Source of the DNA: Rhodanobacter spathiphylli B39 | GTDB lineage: Bacteria; Pseudomonadota; Gammaproteobacteria; Xanthomonadales; Rhodanobacteraceae | DNA: 64,000 nt | Assembly: GCF_000264295.1 (NCBI RefSeq) | Contig: NZ_AJXT01000003.1 | Span: forward strand, 85,880 to 149,879 | Direction: 5' to 3' | In this document: positions 44,333-53,205 of the stretch, piece by piece | Layout: each line of letters begins with the position of its first letter | Position numbering within the stretch: the first letter of the stretch is position 1 | Translations under genes and position numbers: made by a program | Notes under the pieces: model-generated | What the model was told of the DNA's origin: nothing | Database searches by the model: none | Seen by the model: the letters and a program-made list of their open reading frames with translations, nothing else

Positions 44333-45517
44333 TCAACATGCGACAGCCTCCGTGGCGGCCGGCAGGCACACTCGGCGCTTGCCGGTGAGAAGCTGTTGCA
44401 TCAGGGCTGATTTTTCGATGCGGAGCGAACGCAGCTGCGCCTCGTCGTCACGGGCGATCTTCCAGGCAAGGTCAAGCGCATCGGCAATCGCTTGTTGTTC
44501 CATGATGCCCGGAACGGGAATGGCGATCTGCAGCAAGTCCTTGGGGTTTACGCGACGTGCCTTGCGACCACCGTTCGCCAACCCGAGCTGGCTACGGTAG
44601 AACTCTTCGCGTGATACGAAGTACAGGAGCCAGCGCGCGTCTACATCGGGAAGCAGGTCGAAAGCGGGAAGGTCGAGCGTGCTTTCGTAGCCGTCAAGTT
44701 CGGCGGGAACCAGCCCAAAGGCGCCGTTTAGGAAATCGAGTTTGCTGTAGATGAACTGCCCTGCCGAACGCCGGTAGTACTGCGTCGATTCACTCCCCGC
44801 GCCCCGGCTGGATTTTTCTATGACACCCTTGGCATAGAGTTTGACGGTCAGCTTCCTGGCTTCGTGTCCACCAGAGCCAAGCACCCTGCTTTCACGCATG
44901 AGTTCCGACAGCGTTCGCTTCTTCCAAGCAAGCGTACCCTTCTGTCGCGTCCTTCCCGACATCAGCTTCTGCGCAAGTACCGAACATTGTTCGCGGCTAT
45001 TGGCCAGCAGGCGCTCGGTGGTGGCGATGGCGGCGTCCCATGTATCAAGCGTTGCAGATATGCGCTTCTGATCCTCGGGTGAAGGGACAGATACTGACTG
45101 CCTTTCGATATCGGATTTCTTTACATGGACTAACGTGTCTTTGAAGCCATGCGCGTTGCGCTCGACTCGATCAGTCACATGACGCAGCGCCCAATAAAGC
45201 CAGCCTTCCTGTACGTCCGTGTTGGCCGTAACTTTGAATATGTGCTGATTCAATACGCCTGTCGGGCCACGCCAGACCGTAGGCCCAAAGGACACGCCCC
45301 GGGTTCCCGCCCAAGCAAAAAGCAGTTGGCCAGAGTGAACTATCCACTCAGCTTCCGGCGTGCCGGAGAAGTAATCGAACTTCTTTCCCCCGTTCAGATT
45401 CTGGATTCGGATGATCGGAAACCCTTTGTCGTCCCAATCTTCCGGCCCGAACCCATGACCATTCTGAAAGCTGCAGACGTCAGCAACTGTTGCCCTATTC
45501 CAACCCTCAGGAAGCAT
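44333..45517 (-). CDS. hsdS: Type I restriction specificity subunit (two target-recognition domains)
   Basis: 394 residues; start at 45517 preceded by AAGGAGGT, a strong site. The longer in-frame start is within rhuM and is rejected. Two recognition domains are visible: residues about 3-190 (WNRATVADVCSFQNGHGFG to EDQKRISATLDTWDAAIATT) and about 210-380 (LMRESRVLGSGGHEARKLTV to PGIMEQQAIADALDLAWKIA), each ending in a helical spacer. Hence a complete bipartite-site specificity protein. It overlaps the rhuM stop by 11 bp. Confidence 0.9.
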   Translation of the reverse strand: MLPEGWNRATVADVCSFQNGHGFGPEDWDDKGFPIIRIQNLNGGKKFDYFSGTPEAEWIVHSGQLLFAWAGTRGVSFGPTVWRGPTGVLNQHIFKVTANTDVQEGWLYWALRHVTDRVERNAHGFKDTLVHVKKSDIERQSVSVPSPEDQKRISATLDTWDAAIATTERLLANSREQCSVLAQKLMSGRTRQKGTLAWKKRTLSELMRESRVLGSGGHEARKLTVKLYAKGVIEKSSRGAGSESTQYYRRSAGQFIYSKLDFLNGAFGLVPAELDGYESTLDLPAFDLLPDVDARWLLYFVSREEFYRSQLGLANGGRKARRVNPKDLLQIAIPVPGIMEQQAIADALDLAWKIARDDEAQLRSLRIEKSALMQQLLTGKRRVCLPAATEAVAC

Positions 45518-46589
45518 GCTTACCTCCTTTGCGCCCGCGCTTCTCCACCGCCTCCAGCTCGCGGATATCCTCCGCATCCGCCGCCAGCGCCTCCGCCTGG
45601 CGTCGCTTCGCATCGAACGCCGCATAGCGTTCGTGCGCGATCTCGCGCATGCGCTCGTGGCTGATGGAACCAGCATTCATGAGCAAGGGCCGTTCGTTGA
45701 ACTCGACGAAGCGGTCCACGTACTGCTGCCAATCATTCATGCGCAGGTTCTGCCGCTGGCTAGCGCGATCCTCGGCGTAGTCGAGGAACATGGTGGCGAT
45801 GCGGTTCAACGCGCTCAGCTCGTCGGCGCGCAGGTAGTTCTTGGCCACTACCACGTCGGTCTTGCGCACGCGGCCAGCCTTCCACGTGGTGAGCGCCATG
45901 TTGGGCTGGTTGGGGTCGGCGCGTTCCACCACGATTTCGGCGGCAGTCTTGCCGGCCACGGCGAACAGCATCTTGTTCTGCACGGTGGCGAAGAACTGGC
46001 CGGCGGCCTCCTCGTTGTCGCGGTAGTCCACCGACAGCGCGAACAGGTCGCGCACCTTCTGGTAGTAGCGCTTTTCCGAACTGCGGATTTCGCGGATGCG
46101 TTCCAGCAGCTCGTCGAAGTAGTCCCAGCCCGCCGGGTTCTTCAGGCGCTCGTCGTCCATGACGAAGCCCTTGACCAGGTACTCCTTCAGGTGGGCGGTG
46201 GCCCATTGGCGGAACTGGGTGCCGCGCGGGGATTTCACGCGGTAGCCGACGGCCAGGATCATCTCCAGCCGGTACAGGTACACCTTGCGCCGCACCCGCC
46301 GCGCGCCCTCGGTGTGAACGGTCAAGTAAAACTTGACGGTTGATTCAGCTTGCTCGCCCTCCGCCAGGATGTTCTTGATATGCAAGCTGATGTTCTGCTT
46401 GCTGGTCTGGAACAACTCGGCCAGCTCGGCCTGAGTCAGCCAGACGGTGCCGTCCTCGGCCCGCAGATACAGCTGGGAAAGCCCGTCCTCGGTGGCGTAC
46501 AGCACCAGCTCGCCCTCGGAAAGGCGTGGAGCCATGGGCCCACCTGCCTGGTCGGGCGCGGACGCGCCAGGAGGTTTGCGTTCACTCAT
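45507..46589 (-). CDS. rhuM: RhuM-family protein inside the restriction operon
   Basis: 360 residues. ELVLYATEDGLSQLYLRAED, TVWLTQAELAELFQTSKQNI and SLHIKNILAEGEQAESTVKF match RhuM proteins (first named as a Salmonella virulence-island protein), and the Fic-like or regulatory C-terminal half follows. The start overlaps the hsdM stop (8 bp) and the stop overlaps the hsdS start. RhuM genes are recurrently placed between methylase and specificity genes of type I systems. The biochemical role is unknown. Confidence 0.88.
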   Translation of the reverse strand: MSERKPPGASAPDQAGGPMAPRLSEGELVLYATEDGLSQLYLRAEDGTVWLTQAELAELFQTSKQNISLHIKNILAEGEQAESTVKFYLTVHTEGARRVRRKVYLYRLEMILAVGYRVKSPRGTQFRQWATAHLKEYLVKGFVMDDERLKNPAGWDYFDELLERIREIRSSEKRYYQKVRDLFALSVDYRDNEEAAGQFFATVQNKMLFAVAGKTAAEIVVERADPNQPNMALTTWKAGRVRKTDVVVAKNYLRADELSALNRIATMFLDYAEDRASQRQNLRMNDWQQYVDRFVEFNERPLLMNAGSISHERMREIAHERYAAFDAKRRQAEALAADAEDIRELEAVEKRGRKGGKHAS

Positions 46590-48156
46590 ACCCCAGTTCC
46601 TTCAGATACCGGGCCATCTGCTCTTCCAGCTTCGCCAGCTCGGCCTTGAGTTCGAGGCGCTCCTTGCGCACGGCCACCAGGTCGATCTCGGCTTCTTCCT
46701 CGAAGGTATCGACATAGCGCGGGATGTTGAGGTTGTAGTCGTTGCCGGCGATCTCGGCCGGGCTGGCAAGGTAGGCGTACTTGTCCACGCTGTGGCGCGC
46801 CTGCACGGTGTCGACAATGCGCGCGAGGTCGGCGTCGCGCAGGAAGTTCTGGTTCTTGCCGTCCCGGTAGTCGCGGCTGGCGTCGATGAACAACACCTTG
46901 TCGTCGACTTTCTTCTTGCGGAACACCAGGATCGCCGCGGGGATACCGGTGCCGTAGAACAGTTTTTCCGGCAGACCGATCACCACGTCGAGCAGGTTCT
47001 CGTCGATGAGCTGCTTGCGGATGCGGCCCTCGGCGGCACCACGGAACAGCACGCCGTGCGGCACGACCACGGCCATGCGACCGCTGCGCGGCTTCATGGT
47101 TTCGATCATGTGCAGGATGAAAGCGTAGTCGCCCTTGGTGCGCGGCGGCACACCGCGACGGAAGCGGCTGAAGGTGTCGGCCTCGGCACCTTCGTGGCCC
47201 CACTTTTCCAGCGAGAACGGTGGATTGGCGACGACGATGTCGAAGTGCTTGAGGCTGGCCGGCTTTATCGACGGCTCGGACGCAGGTTTCTTTTTCCCGC
47301 GCACCGCCGAGAATGGATCCCACGCAGCTTCACCATCAAGCAGCTTGGGGTTGCGGATGGTGTCGCCCCACTCAATGCGGTGGTTGTCCTCGCCATGCAA
47401 GAACATGTTCATCTTGGCCAGCGCCCAGGTGCTGCCGATGGCTTCCTGGCCGTACAGCGCGTACTTGCGCGACCCTGTGCGCTCACGGATCAACCGGCCG
47501 ACCTTGAGCAGAAGCGAACCGGAGCCACACGTGGGATCGCTGATTTCCTCGCCTTCTTGCGGATCCATCAGTTGCGCCATCAGGGTGGAGACTTCCGGCG
47601 GGGTGTAGAACTCGCCCGCCTTCTTGCCACTGGTGGAGGCGAAGTTCTTGATCAAGAACTCGTAGGCGTTGCCGATGATGTCGAGGGCGCCGACGCGGCT
47701 GGGGCGCAAGTTGAGCTCTGGCTTGGCGAAATCCTCCAGTAGGTGTCGCAGAATGTCGTTCTTCTGCTGCTCGTCGCCCAGCTTGGTGGAGTTGAAGCTG
47801 ATGTCCTGGAAGACGTCGCGCAACTTGCCGATATTGGCATCTTCGATAGCGTGCAACGCCTTGTCGATGCGCTCACCGTTTCCGGGCGAATGCCGCTGCT
47901 CATGGAGCGCGTAGAAGTTGGCCCGTGGCGGCAGCACGAAACGCTCATTCTTGAGCATCTCCTCGATCAGATCAGGGTGGTCGCCGTACTGTGTCTTGTA
48001 CTCATCGTAGTGGTCCTGCCAGACGTCCGAGACGTACTTTAGGAACAGCATCGTAAGCACGTAATCCTTGTAGATGCTGGGATCCACGGTGCCACGGAAT
48101 GTGTCGCACGCCGACCAGACGGCGGCGTTGATTTCGTTTTGATCCACAGTGGTCAT
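46582..48156 (-). CDS. hsdM: Type I DNA adenine methyltransferase subunit
   Basis: 524 residues from the ATG at 48156 (MTTVDQNEINAAVWSACDTF), the family-typical N-terminus. S-adenosylmethionine motif DPTCGSGSLLLKVG and catalytic NPPF (IVVANPPFSLEKWG) are intact, so N6-adenine methylation is expected. It follows the half-size hsdS gene by 5 bp and overlaps rhuM. Confidence 0.93.
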   Translation of the reverse strand: MTTVDQNEINAAVWSACDTFRGTVDPSIYKDYVLTMLFLKYVSDVWQDHYDEYKTQYGDHPDLIEEMLKNERFVLPPRANFYALHEQRHSPGNGERIDKALHAIEDANIGKLRDVFQDISFNSTKLGDEQQKNDILRHLLEDFAKPELNLRPSRVGALDIIGNAYEFLIKNFASTSGKKAGEFYTPPEVSTLMAQLMDPQEGEEISDPTCGSGSLLLKVGRLIRERTGSRKYALYGQEAIGSTWALAKMNMFLHGEDNHRIEWGDTIRNPKLLDGEAAWDPFSAVRGKKKPASEPSIKPASLKHFDIVVANPPFSLEKWGHEGAEADTFSRFRRGVPPRTKGDYAFILHMIETMKPRSGRMAVVVPHGVLFRGAAEGRIRKQLIDENLLDVVIGLPEKLFYGTGIPAAILVFRKKKVDDKVLFIDASRDYRDGKNQNFLRDADLARIVDTVQARHSVDKYAYLASPAEIAGNDYNLNIPRYVDTFEEEAEIDLVAVRKERLELKAELAKLEEQMARYLKELGYE

Positions 48157-48161
48157 GTTGC

Positions 48162-48731
48162 TCACGACTCCAAGAGTTTGCTGTAGATGCCTTCGAGCAT
48201 CTTCTGGCGATTGACGAGCAGCCGCTCGCTGAGCATTTGTTCCTGCTGCCACAACTGCGCCAAGGCGAGAATCTTCTGTTGCGTCTCCAACGCGGGAATC
48301 GTGATCGGCAGGTCGCCGAGAACCGGGCGACTCAGGGAAGGAATACTGCTGCCAGCACGATTCTTGAGGATGTAGTTACTGGATTCGGATCTGTTGAGGA
48401 ACCAGCACAAGTAGTCGGGACGCACCACTGCCGTCCGGGGCTCAATCACAAACAGCTGACCGGATGCCACCATGGGCTCGTCGCCTTGTATGACCAATGC
48501 CTCGTAATGATCGCCGCGCGCCGGTATCACCAAGTCTCCCGGACGCAACAAGGGCGGCTGGCTGGCGACTGGCCACTTGACCCGTGGCAGCGCCTGCGGA
48601 TCGAGGGCCGCGGCATTTCTGATATCGCTGATCTGCAACACACGGACATCGCCAGCGGGGTCGTTTTCGACCTTCGTTCTAAAGCTGTAGCCGACACGGA
48701 TGTCGGCGACATGGCGTAGAGGCTCGCGCAT
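48162..48731 (-). CDS. Half-size type I specificity protein (single recognition domain)
   Basis: 189 residues from the ATG at 48731 (AGGGAG upstream; the frame extends 14 codons further). One target-recognition domain only (LRHVADIRVGYSFRTKV, VLQISDIRNAA, LRPGDLVIPARGD, PDYLCWFLN, LGDLPITIPALETQQKILAL) plus one helical spacer ending NRQKMLEGIYSKLLES. It lies upstream of hsdM, whereas the full hsdS lies downstream. It may form a homodimer with its own palindromic specificity, exchange with the full subunit, or be a truncated relic. No internal stop is seen. Confidence 0.82.
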   Translation of the reverse strand: MREPLRHVADIRVGYSFRTKVENDPAGDVRVLQISDIRNAAALDPQALPRVKWPVASQPPLLRPGDLVIPARGDHYEALVIQGDEPMVASGQLFVIEPRTAVVRPDYLCWFLNRSESSNYILKNRAGSSIPSLSRPVLGDLPITIPALETQQKILALAQLWQQEQMLSERLLVNRQKMLEGIYSKLLES

Positions 48732-48780
48732 CCACTTGCTCCCTTCTGTTGGCGGAGGCGCCATCCCTGGCACCGATCAA

Positions 48781-49062
48781 TTACGCCGCAGCGCTTTCGA
48801 GCTGCGTCTTGAGCCACGTGCTTACGGTCTCGCTGAGGCCATACCAGGCAGCCTGGCCGGAGAGGCGGGTGACGAGCAGCCCATCATCGCTATCCAATAC
48901 TTGGCGCAGGTTGTCGCGAACCTGTACCGCGGATTGGGGCGTGGAGATGACCCAGCTGGACTCCAGTGCGTGACACCAGTTGCCATAGGCCTTGATGCGC
49001 TCGTAGAGCGCGTCGTAATTCCGCTGCTTACGGAGGTCGTAACTAATTTGATACAGTGACAT
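48781..49062 (-). CDS. Cas2/SinR-like small protein
   Basis: 93 residues. MSLYQISYDLRKQRNYDALY, SSWVISTPQSAVQVRDNLRQ and SDDGLLVTRLSGQAAWYGL follow the ferredoxin-like fold pattern of Cas2 and of stand-alone Cas2-like (SinR-type) proteins. No cas1 or CRISPR array accompanies it. First gene of the restriction operon on the minus strand (49 bp before the half-size specificity gene). A toxin-like or regulatory nuclease role is possible but unproven. Confidence 0.75.
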   Translation of the reverse strand: MSLYQISYDLRKQRNYDALYERIKAYGNWCHALESSWVISTPQSAVQVRDNLRQVLDSDDGLLVTRLSGQAAWYGLSETVSTWLKTQLESAAA

Positions 49063-49599
49063 CGGTTTGATCCTTGTTGGTTAGCGTCGACTGGGACATT
49101 CGAACCGGTGCGGCAGGCTGCAACCTGTCGCACCACTTATCCGAAGAACAGTAGAGTTTCTACGGACGCATCAAATAATGCGCATCCGTCGTTCACGTGT
49201 CAACATATTTTTACAGTAGCCGATCTATAGCGCACAGACCGGCCGCGGAATGTGTCTGCAATCGCACATCCAAAGCCGCGCGCACTCGCCCCCCAATGGA
49301 GCGTGCGCGTCCGTGAAATAGAGCAATCACCGAACCGGTGAGCCGGCCAGCGCCCAGCCGCCGATGTACTCCGGTCGCCATGGTCTCAGATTCGCACGCA
49401 CGGTCGCCCCCAGCCGACAAGTTCGCGATCGCGCGCAAGGGGAAGGGAACGCCGCCGCGGGAATCGCGGAGAGGGCATCCAACACTGGCGCCATCGGGAG
49501 GCACAAGTTGTAGCGAGACTGTTCACTCGCCGCCGTTACACGGTCAGTCGCTGCGATCAGTAACGGAAAAACAGCAATTCGTGTCAGAACCCGAAATCG
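49063..49599. other. Non-coding stretch upstream of the restriction operon
   Basis: About 540 bp with no convincing gene; the open frames on both strands are Arg/Pro/Ser-rich shadows without ribosome sites. It should contain the restriction operon promoter just above 49062. A hairpin of stems ACGGA/TCCGT and CGCAT/ATGCG sits at about 49165-49193. Confidence 0.45.
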
Positions 49600-49627
49600 C
49601 ATAAAGCGTCAAAACTGACACTTTATG
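49600..49627. other. Strong AT-rich inverted repeat beside the tRNA
   Basis: CATAAAGCGTCA and TGACACTTTATG pair at 11 of 12 positions around a 4-base loop, 37 bp downstream of the tRNA 3' end. It could be the tRNA terminator, a recombination site, or an end of the adjacent mobile DNA. Confidence 0.5.
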
Positions 49628-49663
49628 GTGTTTTGTCCAGGTGGCCCAAGTCGTTGGCTCTGT

Positions 49664-49740
49664 TGGTGCGCCTGGCGGGATTCGAACCCACGACCCCTGC
49701 CTTCGGAGGGCAGTACTCTATCCAGCTGAGCTACAGGCGC
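49664..49740 (-). tRNA. tRNA-Arg (anticodon CCG)
   Basis: 77 nt on the minus strand. Acceptor stem GCGCCTG / CAGGCGC, D-arm GCTCAGCTGGATAGAGT, anticodon stem CTGCC / GGCAG with loop CTCCGAA (anticodon CCG), T-arm GGGTTCGAATCCC and a genomically encoded CCA. Its 3' end faces the accessory region to the left, the usual geometry of tRNA-associated genomic islands. No integrase gene lies beside it. Confidence 0.97.
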
Positions 49741-49835
49741 ATGTGTGGCCGCGCGGGGCAGTGGCCCGCGGGGAGCGCAGTATAGCCGAGTTGCCGCGGG
49801 CGGGCATGCGCTGCCACCTGCGCTTCCCTCACCCG

Positions 49836-49861
49836 CTCCTCTCCCACCAGTGGGAGAGGAG
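49836..49861 (-). terminator. Hairpin after the M61 peptidase gene
   Basis: CTCCTCTCCCA and TGGGAGAGGAG form a perfect 11-bp stem with a 4-base loop, 42 bp past the peptidase stop. Strong GC stem without a clear T-run; may also be a dispersed palindromic unit. Confidence 0.6.
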
Positions 49862-49903
49862 GCGAACGCGGGAAGCGCAATGCCCGATGAGGCCGGAACG
49901 GCC

Positions 49904-51802
49904 TCAGCGGGCCTTGAGCAGGGTGCTCAGGGTGTCCGGCTTGCTGGTGTCGCGCACCAGGTGCGGGTACTTCAGGCCGTCGTGGTAGTCGATGCGGATG
50001 GTCTGGTACTGGTCGAAGTTCTTCACCAGCAGCTCGACCGGCAGGCTCTTGTCCCTGGCCGAGGCGGTGACGGCGTCCTTCAGCGCATCGGCGTCGTAGT
50101 CGTGGCCGTTCACCGCGATCACGCTCATGCCCGGCGAAATGCCGGCCTTGAACGCGGGGCCGTCCCACAGCACGTCGCCGATGCTGCCATCCTTGCCCAC
50201 CGACAGGCCCAGCGAGTAGGTGAGGTCGGCGGAATGACGACGGGCCTCGATGGCCTTCACCGCGGCGGACGGCTTGTCGGTGTAGGTCAGCTTCCAGCCG
50301 TGGCCTTCGACGCCGCCGATCAACGAACCGTGGCCGTCCAGACGGCTGCGCAGGTAGCTGGCCCAGTCGAACGGCTGGATGTCGTTGAGCGTCTTCACCA
50401 CGTCTTCGAAGGTGTAGGGATTCACGGCCCACTCGCCGTTGTCCATGCCGAAGAACGCCTTGCCGAAGTCGTCGATGGAATGCTTGCCGCGGCTGAGGTC
50501 ACGCAGCTTGGCGTCGACGTCGAGCCAGATCATCTGGCCGGCCGAGTAGTAGTCCTCGCTGCCCTGGTAGTTGCGGTACGGCAACGGCGCGCGCTGGGCG
50601 ATGATCGGGTCGTTGGTGGTGTCCTGCACGTTGCGCCAGCTGGCCAGGCCGGGGCGGCCGCGGTCGTAGGTGGCGGCCACGAAGGCCAGCATGTCGCGCG
50701 CCTGCTCCTCGTTCCACAGGCCGGAACGGGTGGCCATCACGTGGCCCCAGAACTGGGTCTGGCCTTCGTACACCCACAGCAGCGAATCCTGCATCGGCAC
50801 GTTGAAGTTCACCGTGGTGAGGTCGGCGCCGCGGCGGTACTTGCCGTCCCACGAGTGGTTGTATTCGTGGGCCAGCAGGTCGCGGCCCAGCGCGCCCTTT
50901 TCCCACTCGGTGAAGTAGCCGGTACCCACGCCGTTCTCGCTGGAACGATGGTGCTCCAGGCCCTGCCCGCTCATCTTGTCGCTGAGCGAAAGCAGGAAGT
51001 CATAGTGGTTGTAGTGGTGGGCGCCGTACATCTTGTACATCTGCTGCACCAGGTTGCGATGCAGCTTGATCTGCTCGGGCGTCACTTCCAGGTACTTCGC
51101 CGCGTCGGCCACGACGTTCAGATGCACCGGCGCCTTGGCGCCCGGATCGAGGTCGATGCGCTTGAAATACTTGCCGGCGAAGATCGGCGAGTCGACCAGG
51201 TCGTTGTACGCGATCGGCTTGAAGTGCACGGTGTCGCCATCGCGCGAGGCCACCTCCAGCGCGGTGCCGAACTGCCAGCCGGCGGGGAACTTCACGCTGG
51301 TCTCGGCCATGATGCGCTTGGCGTAGTAGCCGGCCGGATAGATGGTGTTGGCGTTCCACTGCAGGTTCAGCATTTCCGGCGTCATCACCACGCGCCCCTC
51401 GCTCTTGCTCTGCGGCGAGAGGAACTGGAACGACACCTCCACGTTGCTGGCGCCGGCGGGCACGTCGACGTGGAAGGCGTAGACGTTCAGCGGGTCGCGC
51501 TTCCACGGCAGAGTCTTGCCGTTGGCGGTCACCACCAGGCCGGCCAGCTTGTCGATCGGGCCGCTGGGCGAATGGTGGCCGGGCAGCCACTGCGGGTACA
51601 GCAGGGTCAGCGGGCCGGGCTGCGCCGGGATCACCTCGTGCACGCGGAAGATCCGGCGCGCCAGGTCGGTGGCGTCCACATTGACCTTCAAGGTGCCCTG
51701 AAACGGCACATCCTGCGGCGCCGGGACATCGGCAAACGCGGCAAAACTGGCCAGGCCGAAGCTGGCGGCGACGAGGGCGGAAGCGAGGCGGGTGACTTTC
51801 AA
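49904..51802 (-). CDS. M61-family metallopeptidase with PDZ domain
   Basis: 632 residues. Signal peptide about 1-24 (LASALVAASFGLASFAAFA) predicts the periplasm. The zinc motif LAHEYNHSWDGKYRRG holds HEYNH of the M61 glycyl-aminopeptidase family. The N-terminal beta domain (FQGTLKVNVDATDLARRIFR, then YPQWLPGHHSPSGP) and a C-terminal PDZ domain (near DVLWDGPAFKAGISPGMSVI) are also present. It probably trims small or Gly/Ala-initiated peptides. Single gene with its own hairpin terminator; third-codon G/C is very high, in line with core genes. Confidence 0.92.
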   Translation of the reverse strand: MKVTRLASALVAASFGLASFAAFADVPAPQDVPFQGTLKVNVDATDLARRIFRVHEVIPAQPGPLTLLYPQWLPGHHSPSGPIDKLAGLVVTANGKTLPWKRDPLNVYAFHVDVPAGASNVEVSFQFLSPQSKSEGRVVMTPEMLNLQWNANTIYPAGYYAKRIMAETSVKFPAGWQFGTALEVASRDGDTVHFKPIAYNDLVDSPIFAGKYFKRIDLDPGAKAPVHLNVVADAAKYLEVTPEQIKLHRNLVQQMYKMYGAHHYNHYDFLLSLSDKMSGQGLEHHRSSENGVGTGYFTEWEKGALGRDLLAHEYNHSWDGKYRRGADLTTVNFNVPMQDSLLWVYEGQTQFWGHVMATRSGLWNEEQARDMLAFVAATYDRGRPGLASWRNVQDTTNDPIIAQRAPLPYRNYQGSEDYYSAGQMIWLDVDAKLRDLSRGKHSIDDFGKAFFGMDNGEWAVNPYTFEDVVKTLNDIQPFDWASYLRSRLDGHGSLIGGVEGHGWKLTYTDKPSAAVKAIEARRHSADLTYSLGLSVGKDGSIGDVLWDGPAFKAGISPGMSVIAVNGHDYDADALKDAVTASARDKSLPVELLVKNFDQYQTIRIDYHDGLKYPHLVRDTSKPDTLSTLLKAR

Positions 51803-52091
51803 TGCGTTCTCCAGATGGAAAAGAGGGAGCCTGGCGAACGCTGCCGCACCTGCCGAGAATCACGACATGACACGGCTCGGGCCAGACGGGGCCCGGGAAT
51901 CCCTGCAACGGGAAGTTGTCATGGCAGGAGTCCAGACCCCGATGCTAGACCGGCCGCGACCGCCTTCACCCCTGCCGAAGGTCACGACCAGCACGGCCGG
52001 CCATGCCAGGTTCCTGCGCGTGTGCCAAATCTGGCACCCATCTTGCTGCGATCCACGCTGATCTCTTCCGGCTTCACCGCCCAGGAACCCC

Positions 52092-53168
52092 ATGCACGAC
52101 CTGCTCGACCACCTTCCGCGCCACGACGACAGCCTGCAGCAGCGCGACTACCGCAGGTACCTCGCGCAGCGGATGGGGCCGATGATCCATGCCCTGATGC
52201 TGGTGGCGACCCTGGTCTACCTGGTCGCCGTGGTGGCCAGCAGCGTGCTGCAAAGGCCGATGCTGTCCGGCTGGCTGCGCGCGTTGCCGCTGTTGCCGCT
52301 GGCGCTGGTGACGCTGTCCACCCGGCAGGCGCGCCGGCCACACCTGCTCAGCGCGCTGACCCTGCTGTTCGTGGTGCTGCTGGAGGTGAGCATCAACCTC
52401 AATACGTTCGGCAACCCGCATCGGCAGACGATGGTGTTGCCGGGCCTGCTGCTGCCCGTGGTCTCGTCGGTGATCTGGCTCGGCCGCTGGGATTTCGTCG
52501 CCGGCATGATCGTCTGCGCGCTGGGCCCGCTGCCGATGCTGCTGCTGGGCAACAGCGACGACGTGCAGGTGGTGCAGTACCTGATCTACATGGCGGTGGC
52601 GATCGTGCTGGCCGCGGTGCTGCGCGCGTTCATGGCGCGCACGCTGTTCGAGCAGTTCCGGCTGGAGCGCCGCCTGCGCGAGCAGGCCAATACCGATGGG
52701 CTGACCGGGCTGCTGCTGCGCAACCGCTTCCTGCAGCTGTCGCGACTGGCGCTGGCCGACATCCGGCACCGCGGGCTGCCCGCCTGCGTGCTCTACCTCG
52801 ACGCCGACCACTTCAAGCCGCTCAACGACGACTTCGGCCACGCCGCCGGCGACGCCGCGCTGATCGCGATGGCCGGCACGATGCGTCGGCAGATGCGTCC
52901 GGACGACCTGATCGGGCGCATCGGCGGCGAGGAATTCGCGATGCTGATGCCCGGCCTCGACCTGGCCCAGGCGACCCAGCGGGCCGAGCAGTTGCGGCTG
53001 GCGATCCACGCCATCCAGCGCCCCGATGGCCGCATGAGCGTCAGCATCGGCGTGGTCGAATGCCGGCCGGACGACGAGGCGATCGAGACCCTGCTGATCC
53101 GCGCCGACCGCGCGATGCGCCAGGCCAAGCGCGCCGGCCGCGACCGCGTGGCCAGCACGGTCGACTGA
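52092..53168 (+). CDS. Membrane-bound diguanylate cyclase
   Basis: 358 residues; start preceded by AGGAA. Five or six hydrophobic segments in the first 190 residues, then a GGDEF domain with GRIGGEEFAML. An inhibitory site RPDD sits five residues before the GGEEF motif, so product feedback by c-di-GMP is expected. The substrate-loop LYLDADHFKPLNDDFGH is intact. No EAL domain. Convergent with the permease gene. Confidence 0.93.
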   Translation: MHDLLDHLPRHDDSLQQRDYRRYLAQRMGPMIHALMLVATLVYLVAVVASSVLQRPMLSGWLRALPLLPLALVTLSTRQARRPHLLSALTLLFVVLLEVSINLNTFGNPHRQTMVLPGLLLPVVSSVIWLGRWDFVAGMIVCALGPLPMLLLGNSDDVQVVQYLIYMAVAIVLAAVLRAFMARTLFEQFRLERRLREQANTDGLTGLLLRNRFLQLSRLALADIRHRGLPACVLYLDADHFKPLNDDFGHAAGDAALIAMAGTMRRQMRPDDLIGRIGGEEFAMLMPGLDLAQATQRAEQLRLAIHAIQRPDGRMSVSIGVVECRPDDEAIETLLIRADRAMRQAKRAGRDRVASTVD

Positions 53169-53205
53169 GCGCCGAAGCGGCGGGCGACCGCTCGGCCCGC
53201 GGTGA

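Noticed and set aside
41800..44388. Long open frame of 862 codons on the plus strand
   Set aside because: It is antisense to hsdR, whose helicase and nuclease motifs are intact. The plus-strand translation is His/Ala/Val-rich with no domain; GC-rich codon bias alone keeps it open.
48781..49062. CRISPR-Cas locus suggested by the Cas2-like protein
   Set aside because: No regularly spaced repeats, cas1 or effector genes are visible within the window; the protein fits stand-alone Cas2-like families in a restriction operon.
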